Positions 10,663-21,644 of a stretch of DNA of 64,000 nt are shown piece by piece (position 1 is the stretch's first letter; each line of letters starts with the position of its first letter). Under the pieces are notes generated by a model, which had not been told where the DNA came from, made no database searches, and saw only the letters and a list, made by a program, of their open reading frames with translations. The translations under genes were made by a program, and so were the position numbers. Source of the DNA: Asterella californica (Eukaryota > Streptophyta > Marchantiopsida > Marchantiales > Aytoniaceae); contig JAYKYS010000010.1 of the NCBI GenBank assembly GCA_036924285.1, positions 8,680,001 through 8,744,000 of the forward strand. Direction: 5' to 3'.

Positions 10663-12476
10663 GGACGCAATGAAAATTAAGTCTGAGATAAATGTCACAT
10701 CACAAGTATCTCACTATTTGTGTATTTGCTTATATAAATTTCATTAGATATGACTATCTTATAAGTTACTCAAGTTTGAAGATCCAAATCTAGAGTGATC
10801 AAAACTAGTCATAATTAGCTGAGGAAACTGTTAGAGGTTTCACTATTGCACTATGTGACAAGTGCGGAAATCTAAATTTGCTTCTCAAAAGTATGTAACT
10901 TTGTTGACCACCGCTGATTGGATGCATGATGAAAAGTCATGCATAAATATCTAAAGATGCTCCTCAAAAGACGTATTAGTTTGTTGTCGTCTTCCTACTA
11001 GATAGTATGAAAAGTTAACACTTTAGAAAAGCTAAAGTAAGAGAATCTCTTACTTTAGTAAAGTAAAACAAGTAATGTGTGTGTTATCCTTAAGTCTTAG
11101 TAGCATTTAGAAATTTTACTATTTTTGGATTACATATTTATCATGAGGCAACGTAACTTAGTGAAAGTTACCACGGTAAGAAGTTGTAGAATATATAAGG
11201 AATAGTTGAGAGGATGGAAGACATTCTCATTTTTCTTGTCTATAAGTAAAGTGAGCATTGGAGACCTTAGGAGTCTTTGAGTATTATGTGATGCAATGTT
11301 GAGAGCGGGATTAGAACTTGTTTGCAAGAACACTATTAGAGGGATCGATGTGATCATATAGATCAGAGAGTTGAGTGAAGTGAGCATGGGTGTAACTGAA
11401 TCTTTGTAATTATGGTACACTAGTTATCCTAGTCATCTGAGGTACCCTTAGGTGAGAGACATGTCGACTTACAGTACAGCGAAACATGGTTCAAAAAACA
11501 CTATAGAGTTGGATTGGCTTTCATTTCTAGAGCAAACGTTGTTGTAGCCTACGGAGATACATATATTAAAGTTTTTAGCTCATACTTGGTTCTTTAAAAA
11601 GATTCACCTGAAGTATACAACGAAACATGGCTCCAAAAATGTTATAGAGTTGGATTTGCTCTCATCTTGTAACACACAAGGAAACCAAAAGATGCTTCGA
11701 AAGATAATATTAAGATTAAACCCATTGAGATGCAAGTAAATATCATCCAAACTCAGTTAACAAATAACACAAATGATTCTTTATAATTGTCTGTTATTCT
11801 CATAGAAAGAAATCATTCTCGGTGGAATTTAAACTCAAGTCTATCCAACAAGACAGAGTTGATCAACCTCACAATAACCATAATAGATACTAAACATGTT
11901 AGGGATCTCCTGAACAGATAAACAACAAAGAAACAAAGCCATGGATAAAAAGCCTTCACGAAGAAGTACTTCTGAAGTACCAGTAAGTAGCTTCTATCAC
12001 CATAAATGCTAAGTGTAACACTAAGTTATCTTCAGTACTACTGTTTTGGAAACTCTGATGAAGAACTTTCTTCTTTCGTTGAAATACGAAGAATACTTCT
12101 TCTAAAATATCTTCACAAGAAGAACTTCACATCGAAGATGCTTCTTAAGAAGAATACTTCCTCCAAACTACTTCGCCCTAAAACTACTTCATAGTAAACT
12201 AACTTCGTAGATGCTGATTTATTCTCAATCTTCGAATTTAACTTTTTACTCATATTTCGGATGTAAATGACAAATAACTTTGTCAACCAGTCTAACTCCT
12301 ACCACAACACACTATGAAACTTCATAGGTAAAACTCCAAAAAACACAAGTACATACACTAGTTCCGTAGACTTTGGACAACATGAAATTTAAATAACAAA
12401 ATAACAACAAGAGGTCCTTAATACAAACGCCAAAAAGCTTATATACGACTTCGTCTGAAAACCACAGATCTAACTC
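10663..12476. other. 1.8 kb without a recognisable gene; probable old LTR and repeat debris
   Basis: AT-rich sequence after the integrase end of the decayed gypsy copy. It contains a direct repeat of about 52 bp (11476-11526 and 11617-11668, sharing CGAAACATGG and TATAGAGTTGGAT). It also contains a GAAGAA/CTTC-rich patch at 12050-12200. I see no convincing coding frame or RNA gene. Confidence 0.5.
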
Positions 12477-13001
12477 CTAAGAAGTAGGTTGTGCATCTAG
12501 ACCGATCGATGCTGGACCTGCGCATGAAATGACACCAAGGATCACATCGGAACTTAACGTTAAGTCTCTAACTAATTCACTAACTGAAAACTCTACAATA
12601 GCATGAACCTCCCTAAGCTCCTTAACTACACATTGTCCTAGTCTAGCTTCTCGGCTCGTCATCGGAGAATTCTCCACATCATGCAAAGAAAACTCTTCTT
12701 TCAACTATCGAACAAGTCCTAACTCTGAAGTATCCAAAGCTCTGGTGAATTAATTCTTCAACGTTGGCTCAACTATACTACGATGAATTGCTAACTGTTC
12801 TTCGGCCGAAGATAGCTTGCTTTCAGCTCCTCCATTTTCTTCATCATCTCTGCAACAACATCTTAGCATCGAACTTGTTGAAGCTTCATGTCCCCTAACT
12901 CCTTCTTTGTCGAAGACAACGTTATCTCGTGCTCCTTCCTCAATCAAACTTCTGTCGAAATAAGTCATCCCGCTCCAAAGTAAGACTGTGCACTTCTTCA
13001 T
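12477..13001 (-). pseudogene. decayed ORF of unknown function next to gypsy family B
   Basis: Two minus-strand open stretches (13001-12750 and 12704-12477) are in the same frame and separated only by short stop-containing sequence. Together they would encode about 175 residues. The first contains an acidic patch (CCCRDDEENGG) and SSAEEQLAIHRSIVEPTLK; the second contains ELREVHAIVEFSVSELVRDL. I do not recognise a family. The position immediately before a decayed gypsy RT on the opposite strand suggests retroelement debris, but this is inference. Confidence 0.3.
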
Positions 13002-13079
13002 TCTTCACCTAAACCTCCCTCTTCGCCGCTAAGAGAGCAATCCGTAAAGATGTTATATTGATCACATCTTAGTCTATAG

Positions 13080-15534
13080 CGCTACAATGGAAGAGCACGA
13101 AAGACACTTATAGGATGTGTTCGAGAGGTTGAGAGCTCATGGGTTGAAGCTACACCCGAGGAAGTGTAAGTTCTTCCAAGAGTTGGTAGAGTATCTGGAC
13201 CACATCATCTACCCAGGTGGATTAGGTGTTCAACAGACGAAGGTTGAAGCTATTGCACGTATCCTCATCCCACAAATGTGAGTCGAGTTCAAGCATTTGT
13301 TGGAGCAAACTTCTATCGTCGATACGTGAAAAGGTTTAACACAATTGCGAAATCATTGACCAAGCTGATGAAGGTGAACTAAGAGTGGCAGTGGAGAGAT
13401 GAGCAGGAGCGAGCTTTTGTAGAGCTCAAGGATAAGTTGACATCTGCTCTCAACTTGAGGAGACCCGTTAGAAGGCATCCCTTCCAACTGCACATTGATT
13501 GGAGTACGTAGAGACTTCGAGTAGTGCTGACTCAGCATGATGATGAGAAAAAAGAGTTTGTGGTGGCATATGTCAATCGCTCCAACAATTCGACAAAGAT
13601 GAAGTACATTTCATATGAGAAGAAGTGTTTAGTTGCAATGAGAGCTGTTACACACTTTTGATGTTATCTGTTTGAGAACTCTTTTACTCTCATCATTGAT
13701 CACCAACCGCTCAAGTGGTTGATGGAGTCCGACAAGCTTACAGGGAAGCTTGCAAGATGGGCACTTATCTTACAAGAGTATGACTTCCAAGTAGTGCATA
13801 GACCTGGAGTTGCAAACTTAGATGCCGATGGGTTGAGTCGCAACCCATGCACGAGTCAGCAAGATCAGACTGGAGCTCAATGATATGACAAGGTTGATGA
13901 GGAGATAGTGCCAAGGTGGCATGCATATGTCTTTCTTTGTGTGTTGGTCATGAACTCTAGTATGGAGGGTCATGTCGTATCTTTCTCAAGTAAGAGAGTA
14001 GATGGTGAATCTCCAGATCTTGAGGGTGGAGATGACGTTCTAGACCAGCAAGATATCCACGACGATGTGACTGTAATGGAATATCTACATACTGGCATGA
14101 TGGTAGACACGATAAGTGCCAAAGAGCGAGATCGCATCTTTCACCGAGTGAACAGATTTTGACGAGAATGACGACATATACTTCGAGTGTAGGATGATGG
14201 GAGAGTATGGATAATGCCACATCCATCCCAAATGGCATGGTTAGTACGACATGCTCATGAGGAGTTGGGACATTTTGGAGTGAAGCTCATATAGCTTACT
14301 CTAAAGACAGTATTGGTGACATGGTATGCACATTGATGTGCAGCAGTTTTTGCGCATGATGTGTGGTTTATGATCGAGTATGAGCATCGTTTAATGCTTA
14401 TACTCTATAATTACACTCCTTACAGATTATGGGATTGGGTTGCCGTTGGAGTTTGGATTTTACAAGACCTTATCATTGACAGTATGTCACCACCGGTATG
14501 TGTTGATGATGGTGGAGCACTTCTCCAAGTGAATTGAGTTGGTGGTATTACCGGACAAGACGAGTGGAGAGATGTATGTTTTTAGATCGAGTGCTGAGTC
14601 GTTTTGGAACACCAGCCGAAGTGCTGACGGACCAAGATACAAAGTTTCTTGGTGAGTTTCAGACGTTGATCGATCATCGAACTACATCTCAAGATCATCC
14701 TGAAGCGGATGGTTTGACGGAGAGGGTAGTTTAGACGGTGAAGAGAGGATTGCGCAAGTATGGCTTGCAGAAAGACCACTTGGGAGACTGAGATGTGCAG
14801 TTATCATGGTTGGCTATGGGCTATCATTTTAGTCGACAAGCGTCTTTAGCTTCCTTCTCACCGTACTTTCTATTGTATGACCGAGATCCAGATCTATCTT
14901 CGGTCATTCGTCGTGATTATATTGAGGTGTTGAACTTGATGACCCGAATATGTGATTGAGAGCATGTTCTCAACGAACAGAGACTTTCCGGAGAGTTATA
15001 CCTATGACTTTTGAGAACTTAGCGATTGCTCACATAGAGACACATTGCGATATGCGACTATTTGAGGAGGAGGTTATCGATCATCGATTCGCAAGTTTCA
15101 TCCTGACGATTATATCTATCTGCAGCAGACTACACCGACAACGTTAGATGCGACTGCAAGATGCACTATTTTACGAGTGCATGAGGTGTTATCTTTTGGA
15201 GTACTCATGTTAGAGGGCCATGATGGAGTTGTTTGGAAGGACCATGTGCGTAATTGCGTGTCATGTCATCTTCTAAACATCGATGGTATCGTTAATCCAA
15301 GCTTAGCAGTTGTATGTGCGGGCTTGAGGTGTATGTTGTGTGGGTATGTTGGTGGAGCAGCACGTATGTTGGTGTGTGATGGTTGTTCGAGAAGTTGACA
15401 CATGTCGTGTTTGACTCCACCTCTCAGTGTGATTCCTATTGGACTGTGAGTTTGTCCTCGATGTATATAGCAGGGATAGCTAATTAGATATTTGCATGTT
15501 ATGGATTGCAAAAAGATGATTAACGATGGGGCGA
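13080..15534 (+). pseudogene. decayed gypsy family B polyprotein ending in a PHD finger
   Basis: Plus-strand fragments in canonical order: RT C-terminus (FERLRAHGLKLHPRKCKFF near 13120-13180), RT thumb and RNase H (DEQERAFVELKDKLTSA near 13400; LIIDHQPLKWL near 13695; VHRPGVANLDADGLSRNP near 13795-13850), the integrase HHCC start (RHAHEELGHFGVKL near 14250) and the integrase core (LSRFGTPAEVLTDQDTKF near 14590-14650; HPEADGLTERVV near 14700). A C-terminal stretch (DGVVWKDHVRNCVSCHL, then NIDGIVNPSLA) leads into a C4HC3 PHD finger at about 15325-15470. Both conserved PHD Trp positions are now TGA. Many frameshifts and stops make it inactive. It is a different gypsy family from 1-10662. Confidence 0.85.
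15325..15470 (+). pseudogene. PHD finger remnant at the C-terminus of gypsy family B
   Basis: The translation gives CMLCG, then LVCDGC, a stop in the Trp slot, HMSCLTPPL, IPIG, a second stop in the Trp slot, and VCPRC. That is the full C4HC3 zinc-ligand set with normal spacing, including the C-2-C, C-2-C, H-2-C and C-2-C pairs. PHD fingers read histone tails, so in an integrase tail it would be expected to guide integration, as chromodomains do in chromoviruses. That role is inference. Confidence 0.75.
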
Positions 15535-16690
15535 TGTAGCACCTGATCTCTTGAACCTTACACCCACGAAGGTGTATATCACGTAGTAGGGATATGGAGC
15601 TATCTGGAGTTAGAGGGACCTAACCGTCAATTAGAGAAACGATTGTGATACATTTGTGTATGTGTATGACGTAGTCCATGTGTTATGTGTATGTGTGGTG
15701 TATTTCTGACAGTGATGTATGTTGTGTAGCGATGTGTATACTCACGACAGCTGTCACGCCAATTTAGCACCTCGGCTAGGTTGACCGAGTGCGTAATGGC
15801 TATTCCCGGTAGGGTCGTTAGTGCCGTTAGGACGGATTCTTGGGCTAGTCCCACTAAGGGTATACTTTGCATGTAGGGCTTGGAGGCTTTAGTTCTTCGA
15901 GTTGAGTCTTGAAGCTCCTGGTAATGGTGGATAGTCTTGGTGAGCGTAATCTATATTCTCTGATGCACAGAGTAGATTTGGCTCGACTTTAGTGTTTGTT
16001 TAGTGTCGGTTGACATGGTGGAATGAGTACGTACCGTTTGTTATTGTGGTACACTATGACATCGTCCATGTGTTAAATGTATGTGTGATGTATCTCTAAC
16101 AGCGATATATGTTACGTAGCGATGTGTATACGCACGCTAATACGGATTGTACTCATAATCCTCTTTGGGATTAGAGTGATTTGATCATCTGACTAGTGGT
16201 ATACTGAGCCATAACAATGATACAATTTTGGATCTGATATTGATTTACGTTCTCTATATTGCTAGCTACGTGGATTGCACTCACAATCCTCTTTTGGATT
16301 AGAGTGATCTGACAATCATATTAGTGCTATATTGAGCATTGGCATTGATGCAGAGGTGGTATTGCAGTTGCAGTTTGTTATATAGTGTATTTGAGAGCTT
16401 AGGTGACATGACACTGTTGTGAAGCTTTTTGTTAACAAAAGAGCGTTTCTCTTGCTCTAGTTCGTTTCAGCAATTCTTGTCTTAGGTTGGATTCAAGGAC
16501 TTGTTTAGATATTAGGGGTACAATTCACAAATGATTTAGTTTTGATTTGTTCTTCAATTTTGTGATACATAGAGAAATGACAGAAATGTACATAAAGTAA
16601 GACTTGGCATATCTCTTTCTAGTGGTTGTGTGCCTCTCTCTCTCCTTTGTTCTTGTACATGACATCTCTTCGTATTCTTTGATAATAACC
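15535..16690 (+). repeat. probable 3' LTR of gypsy family B with internal repeats
   Basis: The LTR start is placed at TGTAGCACC, directly after a purine-rich tract (GATGGGGCGA). The region has no gene. It holds two diverged copies of a block of about 95 bp (about 15655-15755 and 16050-16140, sharing TCCATGTGTTA and TAGCGATGTGTATAC). A second repeated block (16145-16230 and 16275-16350) shares AATCCTCTTTnGGATTAGAGTGA. The segment near 16430-16510 resembles 44640-44730 in the palindrome arm. The 3' end is uncertain. Confidence 0.5.
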
Positions 16691-16772
16691 TTCACGCAAC
16701 ATACAATAAGATACAGCTACCAGTCGCCAAAACAACAATGCATTTAACAGTAGACGATGAACAAATAAGAAG

Positions 16773-17204
16773 ATGGCATTTTCTTACAACAGAAGCAGGT
16801 TGGAGAAGGAACATGAAACCTATACGATACAGCAGATTTTGTATCATGACCTCGGCTCTCATAGCGGCAGCTGCAGCTTTGAACAAGTTCACGAAACAAA
16901 AGAAAAGGTCTCACCAGATGACGACAGAAAACTATATGGTCAAGATGATCTTCCTTGTGTGGACATCGAGAAAACATGTCAATCTGCTGCTGCCGCCAGC
17001 CATCAAAAAGAAGAAATGAAAACAAAATACAGCCACCCTCCTTCACGATACCTTAGACCTCTTACACTCGATAATACAGAGAAGGAGAAGATCCACTTGA
17101 GGCTTCATTTCCTATATATTTACCATTACTGTGATTCCAAACTTGACGTTGACATGATTTACCACTGCGAGTTCTATGCAAAAGAACCGACAATTATTTG
17201 TTGA
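16773..17204 (+). CDS. hypothetical ORF, 143 codons
   Basis: An ATG-started open frame, basic and charged overall, with a run of Ala (SAAAASHQKEE) in the middle. No family is recognisable. No membrane segment or signal peptide is evident. It lies just beyond the probable LTR of gypsy family B and has no clear splice partners. Length alone does not exclude chance, so it is offered as a weak candidate only. Confidence 0.2.
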   Translation: MAFSYNRSRLEKEHETYTIQQILYHDLGSHSGSCSFEQVHETKEKVSPDDDRKLYGQDDLPCVDIEKTCQSAAAASHQKEEMKTKYSHPPSRYLRPLTLDNTEKEKIHLRLHFLYIYHYCDSKLDVDMIYHCEFYAKEPTIIC

Positions 17205-20200
17205 CAGTCAAAAAACCAATCACAAGAACAAATTGCTCCCTATCACATCCGCTTGTCGACTTGTTTCTTGAACATGTGCACCTCAGGTTGCATGCATATT
17301 TGTTGTACTATACTATGTTGTAATGGACATGTGTTAGATGAGACCATATTATTCTTGAATTTCAAATCTGAATCGTAGTATGATATTACATTTTGGAATT
17401 TCTAGACATTATTTGTGTTGTATATTTAATGACACTAGTTGTCCTTCTATATAAATTTAAACCCCCTTTTATGTTTTCCTGACTTCCTTCAGATGACATG
17501 TGAAAATATATATATGCAAGATCAACTTAGGAAAACCTTTTCTCGGTTGTTGTTATTGAGAAATATATAAATATCTATGTGTAAATTCTATATCAAACTT
17601 ACAGGAAAAGTCAAATTTATCTATAACCGTTAATTAATAACCAGACTCGGAAAGCCAAAAATCTAGACATAACTCATAAGAAAACATAAATCACATGCTG
17701 CAAAAACTACAAATGCAACAACCTGCTGAGGAAAAGAATTTACCTTGCATATTTGCATCTTTTAAACTCATTTCATGTCAAATATGTATCCGGAGATGCG
17801 CGAAAGGACAAACGGAGGATGGGGTGTTATTGACACTTACTTCAGAAAATAAATCTTTGCGCTTGAGGAAATAATGTGAGGTTCTTCAAGCTCAGCAGAC
17901 TATCATTGAACCGCTGCACAGAAAGTCAGGAATCGAGTTCGGAACTCGATCCTGTAAATTTGCAAGGATGAATCCAAAACGCCACCAGAAAAACTTTCCA
18001 CACACCTTCATGCTCGTCGTTCTTGATCGAACGTACACTGATAACTGATCACCAATGACGAAAGTAGTTGTAAACCAACAGTATGAGAACGGAAGCATTT
18101 TACAACTCACCTGTGACAGAAAATTGTACAGTACAAATGTGGGTTGTACTTCATCTGCAACAGAGAAAACCACGCATAGCTCAGTCTCATCTGGACTAGA
18201 GATACATTGAATATTTATACGGCTAGGTATCTCTCGCACGATGGATCGCGTTCACTGACAGTCATCGTATGCCCAAGAATAACAAGAGCATAGACCCTGA
18301 AACGAGAAGCTCCCACCATGAACCAGACGCCACAGATAGCGAGTGGCGAAAACGTGTCTCGTAATCTGTATCGTGATTCAACCGCTGTCCACTTCCCCGC
18401 TTAGCTGGTTCCTGCTACGAGAGATTTCGGCAGATAGCAATCCGTCAACTGCAGGGTTCAGCCAGGGTTCGACATCCCGGGATGACCAGGACGGACACCA
18501 TCCTATACGGACACCGTGGTTTTAACGATATAAATCCTCGTACAGAAGTATCTCCTCGGACATGACTATTGCGAAAATCACGAAATGCTCGACCTACTGA
18601 GCTAAACCGCACTTGATTTACAGGTTCCAGCGTCTTACACTCATTGGTGCAAACTATAAACTTCCCCTTCTAAAACTAGTTGAGAAATTGGAGTTCCACT
18701 CGACAGCGGAGCTGCGCTGAGGGAGTAATGCCAAAAGACTACAGATAGCTACAAAACTCTTTGATATGGCCCTCCTTTTACCTTGCGTCCAAATGCGGGG
18801 AATAATGCTATGTGAGGCACAAACTTGTTCCAACGACCTTCACCGGAAAGGAGTACGGAGATGTTGCGCTGGGAAAAGTGATATAGTGACAACTCATCTC
18901 ATGCATAATAATTTCAGACGCTAGTTCTGCATGGTACTCAAGTAAGTAAATTTGCCGCGGGGTTGATGAAGCTCACGAAAACGGAAATGTTTGGACCATA
19001 ACTAGGTAGCGACTTTTTTTCCCAAGGGCCCAGTTTGACTCGGGCGGCCTACTATTCTTCAGTGCGATATGCTTTCCAGACCTTCGAGCGATGGACGAGA
19101 CTCTTTAACACTTTTTCACTCGCCTATCGGCTTATGTTCAAAACACAAAGGGTCTCAGTACAAGTTGGTGGACCTGGAATTTTGGTGATCTCTGCGAGTC
19201 CACGAGAAGAAATAGTGGAAGCATTGTACAAGACTTGTGAGTATGAGTAGTACTAGTCGTGGTTGTTTTCAAGTAAAGACTCGCGTTTTAGGCGAGTTAT
19301 GACCGATGAACCATGACAACTCTAACTAATACTGAGCTTTCTACCAGTATAGCGAAGTATAACCTGGAAGCTCGAGCAATTCTTGCTGTTTCAAGTTACT
19401 ATAGGAATCGCAAATATGTGTGAGCAGAGTCGAGAACAGAGTGGTGTAATCCCATAATGAATCAATAGATCAGTCTTCGTTGTTGGGAGTCGATACTCTG
19501 TTTTGCTCTCTTACAGACAAGTATGAGAGACGGTTTACGTTTGATGCATGTCCCGGTGAATTTTGCAACTCCAGTGGTTCATCTTGACACTTACATCATA
19601 GTTTAGACGATGGAGGTTAGGTTTGAAACAATTCATAGATAATTTGACATTTTGAGACGTTTTTGGAGGATGTTCTCTGTATCCAGATAACCAGGGGTTT
19701 CTTGTGAGGAACATAAGTGAATTTATGATATTAATTGATCGTGTGATGAACCGAAGTAATTTTGACCGAGAATGATACAAATTACTTGTATTGGAAAAAA
19801 GAAGTAATAAATTTGACATGTTTATTTTACCAACAATATGCAAGTAGTTCTATAGTTATATATTCTTGTTGTAATCACAAGAATACGTGTAGTGTGTGAT
19901 TTCACTCGTTAAAACATCTCTAAATTACAAATCCAAGTTGGGAATCCATTTTAACTGATGACAATGCTGGTATGAAGACGACATTGGCCGAATTCCATCT
20001 TTATGTGGTACTTAATGTGAGGTGACCCCAGAAACTCCATGTGCATGAGGTTCCCTTCTTCCCTGTCAGGTCCGGTCCTTCCTCTTCCATTTGCAGCAAT
20101 GTGCGATTGAATTTTGCGCTTTCTCCTCGTTGTATTGTTGGTGTTCATACATTTCTGGGTAAGGCTCTGTTTCCTCTTCCTCCTGTCTGTCAAAGCGTTT

Positions 20201-21644
20201 TTGGTTCCGTGTGATACATTCTATTCTATCCACGCCTTCGCTGTGATCTCTGCTCGTTCTTGACGCGTTTTGTGGTCGTTGCAGTCCAGCTCTTGGTCCC
20301 GGAGGTCTCTTTCTCCGTCTGTGGGAGCGCTGCGTTGCCTTTGCTGTCTGCCTTTGGACCGCGTGGATTGCAGGACCTGCTGCTTTCCTGCTGCTTTCAG
20401 AATTGATGTGGTTTTCTCCGGGCTCTGGCTGTTCCTCTCTATTGTTGCTGCTCCTCTCTATTGTTCGCTATTAGTGGGGGATTGTTCTCCACTGGCCGCT
20501 TCGACCCCAGCTCCTGCCCCTCACTCATTGCGTTCCCTTTAGCTGCAAACTGCTGGCCTAGTACCATGAGGTCTCCGCTGTCCATCCTTGGCCTTTTCAG
20601 TGGAGTCGTATGCCCTGCGACAGTCTTCTACCGTTGCTGTTATAATCGCGTTGGTACAGTCTAATAAAGCGATAAGTCTACTCTCCACTGCTTGTCCTTT
20701 TCGTCCTACCTCCTTCGTGGTCTCCTGGTTCTCTTGAGCGCTAAATCTGAAACCCGATGCGTGGAGCTCTCCGTCTCGGGTTAGAGGTTCTGCCTCCTTG
20801 CTTGATCGATTTGCCCCCACCACTTTCAGATTTGACTTCCTACCAGCATGTACTCTTTGCTCTTGGAAATTCGAATTCGAGGAGCACAATGCTCCCCTCT
20901 CGAGGTTACACCCGAGTTGACGCCATAGTCGACCCTAATTTCGTAATTTGCGACCAAGTTTTGAGCTAGTTGTTTCACAGTCAGCACTTTTTGCGGACGC
21001 TAAACGACAACTGTTTTTCGCCAACCCTCACCAGTAGGTTTGTCGCAATGAGGCAGAAATTATTATACTGCGTGATTTGGAGTAGGGAAGTGAATCTTCT
21101 CTCCTGTTCTGTTAACATGATAACAGGAGAGATGGTTGTTGAGTGCTCTGAGCAAAACATCAGTCTGGATCTTAGTGCTTTTGACATCGTTATGTCATAA
21201 AGCACATGCGTCTGAGTGTTCTCAGAAGCTTTACACTCTGACTCTTGTGAAAATGATCACCAGGGTAGCCAAAAGTAAATACTGCTCAAGCCTTAAAAGT
21301 CTAGTTGCCATACCATACAGCGAATCTATTAACAATTTGTGATAAACGTGAAGTAACATGGGAGGAAAGAGGACAACCACATCTGGTGGCCCCTGATCAA
21401 CGATGCTTACATGAATGCGTGTCAACTTACATCAATTCCAACAGAAAGCAGGTCTTTTCGGATCGCAACAATCGATGTACTCTTCAGTACTTTGACTTTC
21501 TATAAGGACTAACCAGAAATCACCACAAGAATGGAGTTTGTGAATCCTACCCGGTAGTTACTGTACAGGTCAGACCACGTTACACTTCTAGTTCTCCCTA
21601 ATTTCTAAGCTTCGAAGCTGTCTGAGATTGACAGTCACTGACCA
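17205..21644. other. 4.4 kb without a confident gene
   Basis: I find no retroelement domains here and no convincing host gene. Weak signals: on the minus strand around 18240-17880, an open stretch (SSPDETELCVVFSVADEVQPTFVLYNFLSQ) ends at a strong 5' splice consensus CAG/GTGAGT near 18115. A good acceptor (TTTACAG/G) follows near 17955. It could be part of a spliced gene that I cannot assemble. The 20.2-20.9 kb part is C/T-rich and GC-richer, with uninformative ORFs on both strands. Confidence 0.4.

Noticed and set aside
17850..17890. U4-like start (ATCTTTGCGCTTGAGG)
   Set aside because: The first 16 bases resemble U4 snRNA, but the following sequence lacks the U4 5' stem-loop, the Sm site and the 3' hairpins. 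Likely chance.
20270..20889. Leu/Ser/Cys-rich ORFs on both strands
   Set aside because: Overlapping frames in a C/T-rich GC-richer patch. No family resemblance, and composition alone explains the open frames.
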